Source: Glebionis coronaria (lineage: Eukaryota; Streptophyta; Magnoliopsida; Asterales; Asteraceae). Taken from it: 64,000 nt of DNA. The notes below the pieces were generated by a model. The model had not been told where the DNA came from. It saw only the letters and a list, made by a program, of their open reading frames with translations, and did not search any database. Within the stretch, counting starts at the first letter, position 1; every line of letters starts with the position of its first letter. Position numbers and translations under genes: made by a program. The stretch is taken from positions 482,380,557 through 482,444,556 of the forward strand of contig CM046876.1 in NCBI GenBank assembly GCA_025667525.1. Reading direction: 5' to 3'. Shown here piece after piece: positions 45,501 through 57,510 of the stretch.

Positions 45501-46864
45501 ATTTGCCTCATAAAGAAATCAATGAATCCTTTCCATTAGAAGAGCTCATGTCTATCTCTTCTCAAGAGGATTCCACCCCTTGGTTTAAGGATATTGCTAA
45601 CTATCTTATGGGGGATGTGCTAATTGAGGGTCTCACTTCACAACAAAAGAAGAAATTTCTTAAGGAAGTGAAATACTACTTTTGGGATGACCCTTACCTC
45701 TTTAGGCAATGTGCGGACCAAATCATTAGACGGTGTGTAGATGGCCCCGAGGCATTTAAGATCTTAGAAGCTTGTCATAAGGGACCTACGGGTGGACATT
45801 TTGGGCCCAACTATACCGCCAAGAAAGTCTTTGATTCGGGTTACTATTGGCCTTCCATATACAAAGATGCCCAAGAGATGGTGAAATTTTTTGATATATG
45901 TCAAAGACAAGGAAAAATTACTCAACGAGATGAGATTCCACAAAACATCATACAATAATGTGAGATTTTTGATGTGTGGAGAATAGATTTCATGGGACCT
46001 TTTCAATCTTCTAAGGGGAATAAGTACATACTCGTAGCGGTGGATTATGTGTCAAAGTGGGTTGAGGCCAAAGCCTTACCTACTAATGATGCTCGAGTTG
46101 TAGTAAAACTTTTGAAGCAACTATTTGCTTGATTTGGTGTACCTCGGGCCATCATAACTGATCGTGGTACTCACTTTTGTAATGATCAATTTACAAGAGT
46201 TATGAAGAAGTATGGTGTTAACCATAGAATTTCTACCGCGTATCACCCTCAAACCAATGGTCAAACCGAGGTCACAAATCGTAGTTTAAAGAGAATTTTG
46301 GAAAGAACGGTGGGAGAGCATCGAGCTTCTTGGTCGGATAAGCTTGATGATGCTTTGTGGTCTATTAGGACGGCTTTTAAGACACCAATTGGTTGTACTC
46401 CATATAGGCTTGTATATGGAAAAGCATGCCACCTTCCATTCGAGTTAGAGCATAAGGCTTCTTGGGCTCTCAAGTGGGCAAACTTTGATTTAAACCAAGC
46501 CGGCTCACATAGAAAGGACCAACTCAATGAAATGGATGAATTGAGAGCCAATGCTTATGAGAACTCATTACTTTACAAGGAAAAGACTAAGCAATTGCAT
46601 GATGCTAAAATCAAGAACCATGAGTTTAAAGTTGGAGAGCCGGTTCTCCTCTTTAACTCAAGGTTGAAACTCTATGCGGGCAAGCTTAAGTCAAGATGGT
46701 CCGGTCCATTCACTATTGCTCAAGTATTTCCATATGGAACTATTGAGTTGTCACAACCCGATGGTCCAAATTTCAAAGTGAATGGTCACCGTGTTAAGCA
46801 CTATTTTGGGGAGGACATTTCCGTGGAAATGGTCCAAGAGATCCCCATTTTCCCCATGAATTAA
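45501..46864 (+). pseudogene. int: E1 integrase, broken
   Basis: Follows RNase H in the same frame. The zinc site is damaged: [10 protein letters not shown] supplies the two His, but of the usual CDxCQR pair only one Cys remains ([10 protein letters not shown]). A TAA at 45956 and a TGA at 46130 interrupt the core. The triad is still readable: D in [10 protein letters not shown] in ITDRGTHFC, E in GQTEVTNRS. The C-terminal part (VLLFNSRLKLYAGKLKSRW, GPFTIAQVFPYG) and the end IPIFPMN are the usual Athila pol end. Confidence 0.9.
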
Positions 46865-48841
46865 TTCATTGTGGGAAGAGTCGAGCTAGAGACTCCTTAA
46901 ATCAAGCTTGAGTAACTAGGTTTAGAGGTTTTAGACTTAGAGTGTTGTAGGTTAGAAATAAGGATGTAGAGTTGATGAGAAGTGTAAAGGAGACCTTCCT
47001 TTTGTCTTCATGTTGTTTGTAGGGTTGCTCACTCATCACGTGCTTTGGAGCTTATGGAGGAGGCTCTTGTATCCGATTCACTTTGTTACTATTGTGATTT
47101 TTCATAGACACATTGTGCTTAAAAAATGAATTCACTATAGTAGATCTTTCCTTACCTTAGGTTAAGCAAAGTCTATTCATTGTCATAAGTGTAGGGGAAG
47201 TTTATACTTCCATGCTCTTAAACATTGAGGACAATGTTTAGCTTAAGTGTAGAGGGCTCTTCTATCGAAGTGACCTTACCTAGACTTTGTCATTGACCTT
47301 CATGATAACTTGGAAAATTAAATTTTCAAACTTTTTTCAAATTTTTGATCTACTTTGGCCACCAAAAATATGCATTCATAATTTTTGCAATAATCATTTT
47401 TCATTTGCATAACACATTTGCAAAGTATATATTTCTTCTTTTGATTTTCATCAAAAATATAAAAAAAATATATATAATAAGAACATGGTTTAACAAATTT
47501 AGACTTCTTTGACATATTAGGCCCGCCATGGATATTTTGACTCAACCCGAGTTTGCTTATCTAAGCTTACTCTAGCTAGTATCCTTAACCATGTAGTCCT
47601 TCATTGGTCTATTAGGCCAAGCATCCACGAGTCTCATTATTTGAGATTTTAAATTTGTGGAGAATGGGAGATGATAGAGTTGAAGCAAGTATAAAAGGGC
47701 TAGATAAACTTCATGACGATTACTTGTGGCTAAACCTTTCTCTTCCTTTGCCTCTCAATTTCTTCACATGTATATATGTTAATAAATAATCAAGAACGGT
47801 TTTAATCGGTTTGTAGTCTCTTATGCATTTTTTCTAATCATTAATGGTTGGTATAAGTACGTCTTAAGATTCTAAGTTAGAACGTTTTATGTGTACTAGA
47901 CTTATGTCATGCTTAATACTTAGCGGGTGTTTTTCCTTCTATTCTTTTCAACTTTCTTTGTGAGGAATAAAGAAAAATAAGAGCGGCTTACAAAAAAATG
48001 AGTGGCTAGAAAAAAAAGAAAAAAAAAGAAAAAGAAAAAAAATAATTATACAAGACTCCCAAGAGGGGCAGTGAAGTGTTAATTATAGTAACTATTAGAT
48101 TCCACTATTACCTTGACGGGTTGCGGGGATTTAATAGTTGCTCCAATCCAATATTACCTTGACGGGTTGCGGGATTGAAGATCCAAAGTCTCAAAAAGGC
48201 GGAGGATGTAAATTATTGCGTGAGTTTTATTTTTCTTTCCTTAGCGAGTGTGTAGCTACTTATTAATGCATGACATGAGGATATTACACATAAGGCGAAT
48301 GACTTATTACTATTGAAACGGACTTATATTAATTGTGAGCGGTTTTTCAAGTAATGGATGAGAGGATTACTTAGGATTAAAACTGTGCTTCCTTATTTTT
48401 GGATTTTACATTTCTTATATTTCACGCTTCAAATGATGACAAATTTGCCTTCAAGCAATTTGCTCAAATAATAACAGGTTCCACATTTAATTGTCATGGA
48501 TAAGTTGATGCACTTTTTACTTGTGAATACAATGATCCCATTTTTAAGCTTGGTATGGGGAAAGTGAAACTTGAGGGTGATAATTGTCCATGGTACCAAA
48601 ACCCTAATTTAAGTCATTGATTTTTTATGAGTTTTTCCATCAAAATCATTTATGAAAAAAATCAAAAATATATAAATAGAATTGTTCTTCTTTGCATTGC
48701 ATTGTACAAAATCAAAATCATGCATCATATAGTGTAGAGTAGTGTAAAAGCATTCCATTTTTGCCAAGGTGGGTTAATTTGAGGAAAATGTAAATTTGTG
48801 CTTTAAAATATAGCATTGCATGAGGTCATGGCAATGTTCAA
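46865..48841 (+). other. E1 spacer between pol and 3' LTR, no env-like ORF
   Basis: Two kilobases without a coding frame of note. Athila elements often carry an env-like ORF here; none is seen. It holds an A-rich run at 48,005-48,045 and a 21-bp direct repeat ATTACCTTGACGGGTTGCGGG at 48107 and 48153. Confidence 0.7.
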
Positions 48842-48853
48842 GTGTAGGGGATT
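48842..48853 (+). other. E1 polypurine tract
   Basis: GTGTAGGGGATT directly before the 3' LTR (TGATATGAGC). Confidence 0.65.
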
Positions 48854-48965
48854 TGATATGAGCAAAATCTCATATCAATTAATCAACAAATCACCCTAAA
48901 ACACATAGAAAATACCTAACTTTTGTGCTATAAAGCATTATTATGTGGTATGTTTTGTGTTTGTG

Positions 48966-48970
48966 CTTAA
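48966..48970. repeat. Target-site duplication of E5 (left copy)
   Basis: CTTAA, repeated at 60979-60983. The matching place in the E1 5' LTR (near 4,149) reads GTTTAAATAGG and is uninterrupted. Confidence 0.92.
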
Positions 48971-49470
48971 TGTTGATCCCAAACTTAGATCGATTAAGCT
49001 TTGTGTATACGAGATTAGATCAAGTACTACACGTAGAGAAACCTTTGCTTATGAGTAAAGTAACAAAGTGTTATGCGGAATTAACACTTGATCTAAAACA
49101 CAATGTTGTTAAACAAACTTTCACTTGTATTAGAATGATTCTTGTTGATTACAATGAAAGAGCTTAACAATCGAAAACTATGAAAACTGATATATGACTT
49201 TAACCTAAAAGACCTTCTTTTATAGAACAAGAAGTCTTGTACAATAAGCTACGAATCAACTATTCTAGGTAAAGATAATAATAGAAAATACAATGTTGTG
49301 CTTATCTTTACCATACATAAATAAAGAAACAAATAAACAAAAGATATTCTATCAGTGTCAATCTTCAAGGCTGTCAGCGTTGACTTCTATCAGCGTCCAA
49401 TGTCAATCTATCAGCGTTGACTTTCTTCTTATCAGCGTTTGGTGATCTGACCCATATTTTATTCCCAACA
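48971..49470 (-). repeat. E5 3' LTR
   Basis: 500 bp; the two differences from the 5' LTR are AATGTTGTT/AATGATGTT and CAAAAGAT/CAAGAGAT. The part nearest the polypurine tract carries four TCAGCG cores at 49374, 49390, 49411 and 49432, plus a variant CAGTG upstream of them. Confidence 0.95.
49217..49224 (-). promoter_or_regulatory. TATA box of E5 LTR
   Basis: TATAAAAG in sense, within TTCTATAAAAGAAGG. The copy in the 5' LTR at 60725-60732 would drive E5. The TCAGCG repeats lie about 160-210 bp upstream of it in sense. Confidence 0.6.
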
Positions 49471-49484
49471 ATCCTCCCCTAAAC
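49471..49484 (-). other. E5 polypurine tract
   Basis: In sense AGTTTAGGGGAGGAT beside the 3' LTR. Confidence 0.75.
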
Positions 49485-49530
49485 TTGATATCCACTCCAA
49501 TGATCAAGTTTCTGAATAAAAACTAAAGGC

Positions 49531-52500
49531 TTAGGAGGAATCTTGCAAAAACTTCTTATGTTGGTGATAAACATATCTGATCAAGTCCTTGGCCACATCA
49601 CTAGTATAATCTATCTCCAAGGGTGTCTCTAGCATCTTCTCCAACACTTCTTTGGACAAGAAATAGTCAGCATCCACAAGTAAATACTCTGAAAACTTTG
49701 TAGAGCTCATATGAAATACACCACAAGTAGAATATAGCCTCCAATGAAGATTACTGAGATCATCTTCAAGATCCTTCCAAATGGCAGGATCTGCTTCTTT
49801 TGGACCACACAAAGTCATAAATGTGTTCCAAAGTCTTATTCCATTAGCTGAAGTAGGTGCTTCAGCTGTATACTTGGCCTCTATTAACCTCCATAGATGC
49901 ACCAAGTCTTCTCTGTCTATGCTTGCAAATATAGAAATAACTGAAGTGAAAGTATGTACCTCCTTTCCAAATCGTCCAATCTTCCAAAATCCACACTCAT
50001 CTTCATCAAAACTGATGATTGGATTTCTGTCATCTAGAGGTACTACATTTACCAAATCTGAAGCTTCCAATGGAGAAAGCTTGAGATGCTTCCTTATAAC
50101 ACCTTCAGTTGGAAAATACACATCCATGTCTTTAGGAAATTGGAAAGGATCTCCTTTCTTCACTGGTCTTTGAGCAATCCTTATTTCCTTTTGAATCTGC
50201 ATCTCCTCTGCAAGCTCTTGTTTTCTTTCTTCTGAAAGAAACTGGTAGACATTCTGTTCTTGCACCTTCCTCCAAATAGGATGTGCCCTATACTCTAGCT
50301 CCTCAAAAGATAAGGCCAGCAACTTCTTTGATGTCCAATTAGGCTGATGACATCTAAGCAACTTATAATACAACTGCCTTCTATCTCTTTTGAGCCAGGT
50401 TTTGACCTCTTGTGCATTAAACCTCATAATCACCTTTATGTCAGCTTGTACCCTAAGCAGAACTTCTAACCCCCAAATTTGATCTGATAAACTCATACCT
50501 GGGTTGTCCATAACCTTGTCTTCCCAAGCATGGTACATTCTGGTGATTTCTGGTAGGTCCCAATCAATCTGATTCTTCAATTCACTCAACCTTTCCTTTG
50601 CTAGCTCATCCCCATATTCAAGCCTTTCTGGATCTTCAATAATTTGAATACTTGAATCTGAGCTATCACCTTCTTTATCATCACCACTTTCTTCCTCACT
50701 CTCAGAAACAACAAATGGTGATCTTCTACTCCTCTTCAAATCTCTTTCCACAAGTTGTGCAGCCAACTGTTCATCAAATGCTATTTGTGCTGCATCTTTC
50801 TTTGGAACATCTTCTTCAATCAAAATACCTTTACCTTTGTCTTTTGGATCAATAATTGGTAAAGTAGAAGAAGAAACCTGTGTGGACACATCTTTGATGA
50901 TTGTTGATGGCTGGAATACATCAACACCACCTGCAACATTGTCAGCGTTCAAGTTGCTCCTATCAGCGCCACGATTACCTTTATCAGCGCTGGATGTGTC
51001 AGCGTCCAAACCTGTATCAGCGCCCAATGTTTCTTTGAAAGAGCCTTCCAAGTTCTTTGGTGTCACCTTGGATATATCAACAACTGGGTGCTTCTTCAAG
51101 TTGGTGAGAGCTTCAGCAATCTGCAAAGATTCACTAAATTGTGAACTCTTTTCTGAACTCTTCTCACTAGCTGTGTGAATCAACTCATCCTCCTCATCCT
51201 CTTTATCCTCCCCTTTGGAAGATTCCTCCATTAGACTCCTGCTACTTGGATTCTCCAAAACAGTTACTCTCTCCCTCAAAACTTGGAGTTCTCGTCCCTG
51301 TTTGTTGACAGTTTGTACAAGACTGACATTTTGCTTTTGCAAGCTAATGACAGCCGCCGTCAATTCAATTATTGTCATAGGTTCCAATCTGCCCTCAGCT
51401 AGAATGGGGATTTGACCTCCCAAAATAGGATCATGGGGCATGGATGAGGTCTTAATGATGTTGGGACTGTCTTGACCAGCATCTAAGCCTGTGTCAATAG
51501 CCCCAGCCTCACCCATTTCACCAGCCACACTTGTGGAGGTGGTTCTCTCTGCTACAAGGCTAGGATCACTAGAGGAGAACACTCCAGTAACCCTTTGGCG
51601 TTTAGTCAACCTAGATTGTAATGGGGTGGAAGATGAAGTAGATTGTGTGGGTGTGGGTTGATTAAGGGGTGTTTGGGATTGTTCAGGAAGTGTATCAGTG
51701 TTGGGATTGGCTGTGTCAGCGCCCACATTTTGAGTGTCAGCGCTGGGTTGGTCAATGTCCATGTTTTCTGGTGAAGGTGATGGTTCATGAATAGGCTCAA
51801 GTTGTGGTTCAGGGTCTGGTTGTGGTTGTGGTTGTGGTTGTGCAGCCTGAATTACTTCAAGCATTGGTTGGGTAAGAGGTATGGATTCATTGGTGGAGCT
51901 CATTTTAGCAAAAATGGTTTTCTGTTGTTTAGGGATCTCATAAAAAGTGTCATGATCCCTAGAACAATATTCTTGTAAATCAAAGACCATTTGCAAAAAT
52001 CTAGGGTAAGCCAAAGTCATTTTACTTCCCTTGTTTTTACACATCCCTTCAAAAATCATTTTTGAAAAATTATACTTAAGCCCACGTGTTATACAAACCA
52101 AAGCACTTGCTATTGACCTGTTTATTTCATTAAAAGAAGTACATTTTGGACTTAAGCATTGTAAAAGGACATGTATCAAATATTTCCAGTCAGAGGGAAA
52201 TTCCTGCTTATGATATTTATTTAAAGTGACATCAGCAGGAATAGGATAACCCAATTCCCTAAGACCCTGTTCTATTGTTGCAATGGCAAGGGTAGTCACA
52301 CCATCAGCGTCATTAAGACGCAAAGCTTGGCGAACCAAAGCTTCAGTGACCACCCATGTTCTTCCATGAACAGTAGATGTTAATGTGGTCACTCCATTAG
52401 TTGTTGTGGAACTAACATTGTTCCAAAACTGTCTAATGTGTGCGACAGGGACTAATGGTGTATGAGAAAGTGCATACCTCAATGAAGATGCATTTAAAAA

Positions 52501-52617
52501 TGCCACCATCTGTGAATACTGAGGAAATAAAGCATCATCAGCAGTCAAGTAAGCTACCATATTGTGTTGGCTCTTGAACTCCAATGTTAAATTCTTTGAG
52601 TTGAATTTGGGTGCCAT
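49531..52617 (-). CDS. E5 ORF3 (SIRE 3' ORF), intact
   Basis: 1,028 residues from ATG 52617 (MAPKFNSKNLTLEF). The N-terminal domain (about 1-230) shares FLNASSLRYALSHTP and HIRQFWNNV with the E3 ORF3. Residues ~260-330 are Pro/Gln/Thr-rich. A central part has repeated ADT/ADK motifs at about 7-residue spacing (LGADTGLDADTSSADKG), encoded by the TCAGCG repeat. The C-terminal half looks folded and charged (WDLPEITRMYHAWEDKVMD, EERKQELAEEMQIQKE). Signal peptide and membrane segments are not evident, so an envelope function is not supported. Role unknown. No stops and no intron are needed. Confidence 0.75.
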   Translation of the reverse strand: MAPKFNSKNLTLEFKSQHNMVAYLTADDALFPQYSQMVAFLNASSLRYALSHTPLVPVAHIRQFWNNVSSTTTNGVTTLTSTVHGRTWVVTEALVRQALRLNDADGVTTLAIATIEQGLRELGYPIPADVTLNKYHKQEFPSDWKYLIHVLLQCLSPKCTSFNEINRSIASALVCITRGLKYNFSKMIFEGMCKNKGSKMTLAYPRFLQMVFDLQEYCSRDHDTFYEIPKQQKTIFAKMSSTNESIPLTQPMLEVIQAAQPQPQPQPDPEPQLEPIHEPSPSPENMDIDQPSADTQNVGADTANPNTDTLPEQSQTPLNQPTPTQSTSSSTPLQSRLTKRQRVTGVFSSSDPSLVAERTTSTSVAGEMGEAGAIDTGLDAGQDSPNIIKTSSMPHDPILGGQIPILAEGRLEPMTIIELTAAVISLQKQNVSLVQTVNKQGRELQVLRERVTVLENPSSRSLMEESSKGEDKEDEEDELIHTASEKSSEKSSQFSESLQIAEALTNLKKHPVVDISKVTPKNLEGSFKETLGADTGLDADTSSADKGNRGADRSNLNADNVAGGVDVFQPSTIIKDVSTQVSSSTLPIIDPKDKGKGILIEEDVPKKDAAQIAFDEQLAAQLVERDLKRSRRSPFVVSESEEESGDDKEGDSSDSSIQIIEDPERLEYGDELAKERLSELKNQIDWDLPEITRMYHAWEDKVMDNPGMSLSDQIWGLEVLLRVQADIKVIMRFNAQEVKTWLKRDRRQLYYKLLRCHQPNWTSKKLLALSFEELEYRAHPIWRKVQEQNVYQFLSEERKQELAEEMQIQKEIRIAQRPVKKGDPFQFPKDMDVYFPTEGVIRKHLKLSPLEASDLVNVVPLDDRNPIISFDEDECGFWKIGRFGKEVHTFTSVISIFASIDREDLVHLWRLIEAKYTAEAPTSANGIRLWNTFMTLCGPKEADPAIWKDLEDDLSNLHWRLYSTCGVFHMSSTKFSEYLLVDADYFLSKEVLEKMLETPLEIDYTSDVAKDLIRYVYHQHKKFLQDSS

Positions 52618-53869
52618 GATTGAAAGCTGTTTAGGTTATGTGATATGGGAAAAATCTAGAGAGAAAAAGTGTTAGACAAGAAAATATGAATACCCAGAAT
52701 AAAAAGATTAGCCAAATTTATAGGAGAGATGCATGATTTTGATTGGTCAAAATGAGGCGGTTATATTCAAAGAGCAATCATGAAAATCTTGAATCAAATA
52801 TAACTTATCTCATGCATTAATTAAAAGTAACTTCTCCCAAAAATTACGGCCAAAGATTAGTCAAAAATAACAACTGGGTAGGGCCCACTAGGTGTCAACG
52901 GTCAAAAATAGCCCATCAGCGCCCAACGGCTATATTTTCTTGTCAGCGTTTGCCTAAAGCCTTGTCAGCGTCACGATTGGACGTAACAGCGTTTGGAGAA
53001 AAACTTGTCAGCGTCTAAAAATAAAAATATTTAAAAAGAAAAAGACCTTAACAAAGTAATTTATCCTAAGGGAAATATCTTACAAGTTGATAATAATTAC
53101 TGGGCGGCAAGCACTGTCCATTTATGCACACTTGCATAAGCAAGATAGACACAAATGTCCTCTAGAGTCCCTTGCTAACCAAAATACTTACCAACAAAGT
53201 TATTTCATAAAATTCTTTGTAACTCCCAGGTAAACCCATATCCAAAGTATTCCCAAGTCTCCCATCAGACCACAACCAAGTCTAGGCCAAAAGTGTCTTG
53301 GCAGCATGCATAGATTGTCACCTTTGCATGCTACAGTGCCTCATGGTTTAGTAAAACTAACCCATACTCACCTGTGGACACAATCTATAATTGTGATGAG
53401 AGTATTATAAGAATACCCAAGAGTCCTAAAGGTTCCTTAAACCTCCCCTTAAACTATGATACATGAGTTCTCAAAATATATATATGAACATTAAAAATTT
53501 ATGTCAAGATAGGAATATAAATATTCCAACCATCATCCATAAACAAAACATGTCCAAATAGCTCTTCAAAGATCCATAAGCAACTCTGTATCCAATGGCA
53601 TAAAGCTACCATTACCTGCACATTTAGATGAAAACCACAAAACTAACATTTGTTGCTGACAGCGTCCCGACAACACTTATCAGCGTTGAAGGAACTCTTG
53701 TCAGCGTTAGACAATAATATCTCCAACAATGGCAAAATAACACTTGACAGCGTTGCATTTACCTTTGTCAGTGTTAGAAAAAATAATGTGGAAAATCTAA
53801 ATCATCACAAAGACCAATAACAATGCATTATCCTGTACATACTTTTACAAAAAGGTTCCAAAACACATA
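52618..53869 (-). other. E5 spacer between pol and ORF3
   Basis: 1.25 kb without a coding frame in sense. It contains two clusters of the TCAGCG-type core, at about 52,916-53,008 and 53,659-53,747, spaced mostly 21 nt. It is the expected position of the ORF3 message leader. Confidence 0.6.
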
Positions 53870-54571
53870 TTAAGTGAGATTAACCATTCCAATATTTGTT
53901 ACCAAATATTGAAATCTTCCAGCATCAAAAGGTTTAGTTAATAAATCAGCTACATTATCTTCAGTATCTACCCTATCTGGTTGTATTAAACCTTTCTCAA
54001 AGCAATCTCTTATAAAATGATGTCTAATTTCTATGTGTTTGGTTTTAGAATGATGTACAGGATTTTTAATAATGCATAAAGTACTGTTATTGTCTACAAA
54101 AATCTTGGTATGCATAAAATTATACCCATAATCCAACAGCTGGTTCTGAATCCATAAGACTTGTCCACAACAAGCAGCTGCAGCCACATATTCTGCTTCA
54201 GTTGTAGAGTTTGCCACCACTGTTTGTTTCTTGCATTGCCAAGATATTAATCTGCTCCCAAGAAATTGGCATCCACCAGTTGTGGATTTCCTATCAAACT
54301 TGTCACCACCATAGTCACTGTCTGAATATGCAATAAGGTCCAATGGAGAATCTTTTGGATACCATAATCCAAGATCTGGATAACACCTTAGGTACCTAAA
54401 AATTCTCTTCACAGCAAAAAGGTGACATTCTTTGGGAGTCACTTGATGGTGTGCACATGCACACACAGCAAACATGATGTCAGGTCTTGAGGCTGTAAGA
54501 TACATCAATGATCCAATCATTGATCTATAGTGCCTAACATCCACATCCTTTCCAGCTCCAATTTTTCCCAA
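53870..54571 (-). pseudogene. E5 end of RT and RNase H, out of frame
   Basis: Continues pol after a frameshift near 54,570. It contains [19 protein letters not shown] (end of RT), then RNase H with [33 protein letters not shown] and FVDNNSTLCIIKNPV, and the end motif VADLLTKPF. All expected catalytic acids are present; only the junction is broken. Confidence 0.88.
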
Positions 54572-57510
54572 GGGTGTTGTCTATCCATAGGAGTGGAAGC
54601 CTCCTTTTCATGTGGAGAAAAACCATATTTCTTCAAGATTTCAGCTACATACTTGTCTTGGGAGATGAAGATACCATCTTCTTTCTGCTGAACTTGTAAA
54701 CCTAGAAAGAAGTTCATCTCACCCATTGCACTCATCTTGAATTTATCTGTCATGAGCTTGGAAAAATCCTCACTCATTTTTGGATCAGTAGACCCAAAAA
54801 TGATATCATCAACATAGACCTGCACCAGCAACACATGTTTTCCTTTCTTCTTTGTAAATAGTGTCTGATCTATGGTGCCCCTCTTGAAACCATTTTCCAC
54901 CAAGTAGGTGGACAATGTACCATACCATGCTCTTGGGGCTTGATGAAGTCCATACATTGCTTTCTTCACTCTATAAACCTTGTCTGGATTTTCAGGATCT
55001 TCAAAACCAGGAGGTTGCATGACATATACTTCCTCAACAATTGTCCCATAGAGGAAAGCACTCTTCACATCCATTTGGTAAACAGTAAAATTCATACAAG
55101 AGGCATAAGCTAGAAAAATTCTTATAGCTTCAATTCTTGCAACTGGTGCAAAAACTTCTTCATAATCAATTCCTTCCTCTTGTGTATATCCCTGGGCTAC
55201 CAAACGTGCCTTGTTTCTGACCACAATGCCTCTTTCATCTTTCTTGTTCCTTAGAACCCATCTTGTCCCAATTGGTCTCACATACCTAGGACAATCAACC
55301 AGCTCCCAAACATCCTGTATAGCAAATTGGTGAAGCTCATCCTGCATTGCTTCCACCCAACTTGGTTCCTTGAGAGCATCAAAAATTTTCTTGGGTTCTT
55401 CCTGTGACAGAAAACAGGCAAACAAACATGCTTGTACAAGAGGGGTATCAACCTTCTTGTGTATATTGGCAATAAATCCACCAAGACCTTGATGGGATCT
55501 TCTTGTCTGAACTGGAGCCATAACATCACCAATGATTTGAGATGTGGGGTGATCCTTAGCTGTTGAAGTGAGAACTCCTCCTTCAAAAAGTCTGGTGTCC
55601 TCAACTTCACGCTCCATGTTGCCAATGTCTTCTTCCTCAGATTCTTCTTGATCAACAGAAATCTCTTCATGAATATTGGAAGGTCCACCTTGTTCAAAAT
55701 GGGAAGAGAAAAGCTGTGTAAAGGTGTCTCCAAAGTCTGAACCTTGTTTGTCAGCGCTTGGGCTAACAACGCTTGAACTGTTGTTGTCAGCGTTGGAGCC
55801 ATCAGCGTCTGAATTGGTCGTGTCAGCGCTTGATTTCCCTTTGTCAGCGCTTGAAGAATCATGCATGTTTGTATTTGGTGGTATTTGAACACCACCATTA
55901 TCTTTCCTTGCAGCAGTAGCAGCAGCATAATACTCATCTGTCCATATAGGAAGTGTAACAAATTCTTGTGTGGGAGATGATGTAACTGCTGGTGGTCCAT
56001 CCTCCTTAGCAACCTGTATACCTGAAACATTACCAATTCTCTTTTCCAAAACACTTGAAGTTACCTTCACAATGTCTGGATCAGTAACAGGCATATAATT
56101 TAAAGCTCTAGACAAAGGTTCTAAGTCAAACAACCAATTTGGACCACTTTCAGGATCACTAGGTTTACTTTCTAAAAACCTAACATGTACTTTTTCAAGT
56201 ATACATTTTTCCTTTTTAATATAAACCCTATATCCTTTACTCTGCACTGAATAACCCATGAAGTAGCCTTCATCACCTTTTGAATCAAATTTACCTAGGG
56301 CCTCACTAGTTTCTAGAACAACTACATGACATCCAAAAGGCTTCAGAAAACCAATATTTGGCTTCCTTCCCCAAAGTAATTCATAAGGTGTCTTATTATG
56401 TATCTTGTTGACCAATGCCCTATTCTGAACATAACAAGCTGTGTTAACAGCTTTAGCCCAAAAGGCTATAGGAAAGTGGGCATCAGCCAACATGGTTCTG
56501 GCTGCTTCAATAAGGGTCCTATTCTTCCTTTCAGCAACCCCATTTTGCTGTGGGGTTCTAGCTATGCTAAACTGCCTAGTAATCCCTTTCTTGGCACAAA
56601 AATCATCTAACAACTGATTTCTAAACTCACCCCCATTGTCACTTCTAATAATTTTGACCTCATTACCATTCTTCTTTTCAATTTGGGTAATGAAATTAAT
56701 CAGACTTAGGGCAGTTTCACTTTTCTTGGCTAAAAAGAAAGTCCATGTAAACCTGGAGTAATCATCAGTGATAACAAAACAATATGATTTACCCTTCAAA
56801 CTTTCTATATTAGTTGGACCAAAGAGGTCCATATGCAATAAGTGAAGTGGTTTAGAACTAGAGTGCACCTGTTTAGACCTGAATGAGACCTTGTGCTGCT
56901 TGCCCTTAAGACATGCAACACAAGAGTGGTCATTGTGGAAAGCCTTTTCAGGCAAACCATCAACTAAACCAAGCCTCACAAGTCTATTAATATTCTTAAA
57001 GTTTATGTGCCCTAGTCTCCTGTGCCAAAGATTACTTTCATCTACTGAGGCTTTAGCATACAGACATGACATCTTATTATTTACCTTAATTCCATTAAGA
57101 TTCACATTATATATGTCTTTATGCCTTGGTGTTCTAAAATCTATGTATTTCTCCTCAGGGAGCTTATAATCTTTGCTTAACACCAAGCACTCAGTATCTG
57201 TGAAAAGAACCTTATTTTTGTTATCACACACTTGTGATACACTAAACAAATTATAATCCAGATCTTTCACCAGGAAGACATTCTCAAATCTTAGATTGTT
57301 GGTGACAAGGGTTCCTTTTCCTGTAATGGTGCCGTAGCCCCCTCCAAAATATACCTTATCACCATCTTGAATAGGAGAGAAATTGGTCAGATAGTCTTCC
57401 TTTCCTGTCATGTGCCTTGAGCATCCACTATCCCAGTATCCATAATCATTGTTCTTCTTCTGAATGCCCTGCACATAAAGAAAACACATTAGTTTTCTTT
57501 GGGAACCCAA
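54517..57510 (-). CDS. pol: E5 protease, integrase and reverse transcriptase
   Basis: The frame is open from before the acceptor-like CAG at 57469 to 54517. Protease site is DSGCS (residue 27). Zinc site lies in [10 protein letters not shown]...[10 protein letters not shown]. Integrase triad: D228 (HMDLFGP), D291 (IRSDNGGEF), E327 (NGVAERKN), 35 residues between the last two. A linker of about 200 residues carries ADK/ADT repeats ([19 protein letters not shown]). RT follows with [47 protein letters not shown] and [11 protein letters not shown]. The frame ends in unrelated residues at 54517 because of a one-base change. The first Met is not a proven start. Confidence 0.9.
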   Translation of the reverse strand: MGSQRKLMCFLYVQGIQKKNNDYGYWDSGCSRHMTGKEDYLTNFSPIQDGDKVYFGGGYGTITGKGTLVTNNLRFENVFLVKDLDYNLFSVSQVCDNKNKVLFTDTECLVLSKDYKLPEEKYIDFRTPRHKDIYNVNLNGIKVNNKMSCLYAKASVDESNLWHRRLGHINFKNINRLVRLGLVDGLPEKAFHNDHSCVACLKGKQHKVSFRSKQVHSSSKPLHLLHMDLFGPTNIESLKGKSYCFVITDDYSRFTWTFFLAKKSETALSLINFITQIEKKNGNEVKIIRSDNGGEFRNQLLDDFCAKKGITRQFSIARTPQQNGVAERKNRTLIEAARTMLADAHFPIAFWAKAVNTACYVQNRALVNKIHNKTPYELLWGRKPNIGFLKPFGCHVVVLETSEALGKFDSKGDEGYFMGYSVQSKGYRVYIKKEKCILEKVHVRFLESKPSDPESGPNWLFDLEPLSRALNYMPVTDPDIVKVTSSVLEKRIGNVSGIQVAKEDGPPAVTSSPTQEFVTLPIWTDEYYAAATAARKDNGGVQIPPNTNMHDSSSADKGKSSADTTNSDADGSNADNNSSSVVSPSADKQGSDFGDTFTQLFSSHFEQGGPSNIHEEISVDQEESEEEDIGNMEREVEDTRLFEGGVLTSTAKDHPTSQIIGDVMAPVQTRRSHQGLGGFIANIHKKVDTPLVQACLFACFLSQEEPKKIFDALKEPSWVEAMQDELHQFAIQDVWELVDCPRYVRPIGTRWVLRNKKDERGIVVRNKARLVAQGYTQEEGIDYEEVFAPVARIEAIRIFLAYASCMNFTVYQMDVKSAFLYGTIVEEVYVMQPPGFEDPENPDKVYRVKKAMYGLHQAPRAWYGTLSTYLVENGFKRGTIDQTLFTKKKGKHVLLVQVYVDDIIFGSTDPKMSEDFSKLMTDKFKMSAMGEMNFFLGLQVQQKEDGIFISQDKYVAEILKKYGFSPHEKEASTPMDRQHPWEKLELERMWMLGTIDQ

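Noticed and set aside
46865..48841. Expected env-like ORF of an Athila element
   Set aside because: No frame of useful length or recognisable domain in either strand.
51606..51800. Short Pro/Asn/His-rich open frames inside the ORF3 regions
   Set aside because: Alternative frames of low-complexity coding DNA without start context or conservation between E3 and E5.
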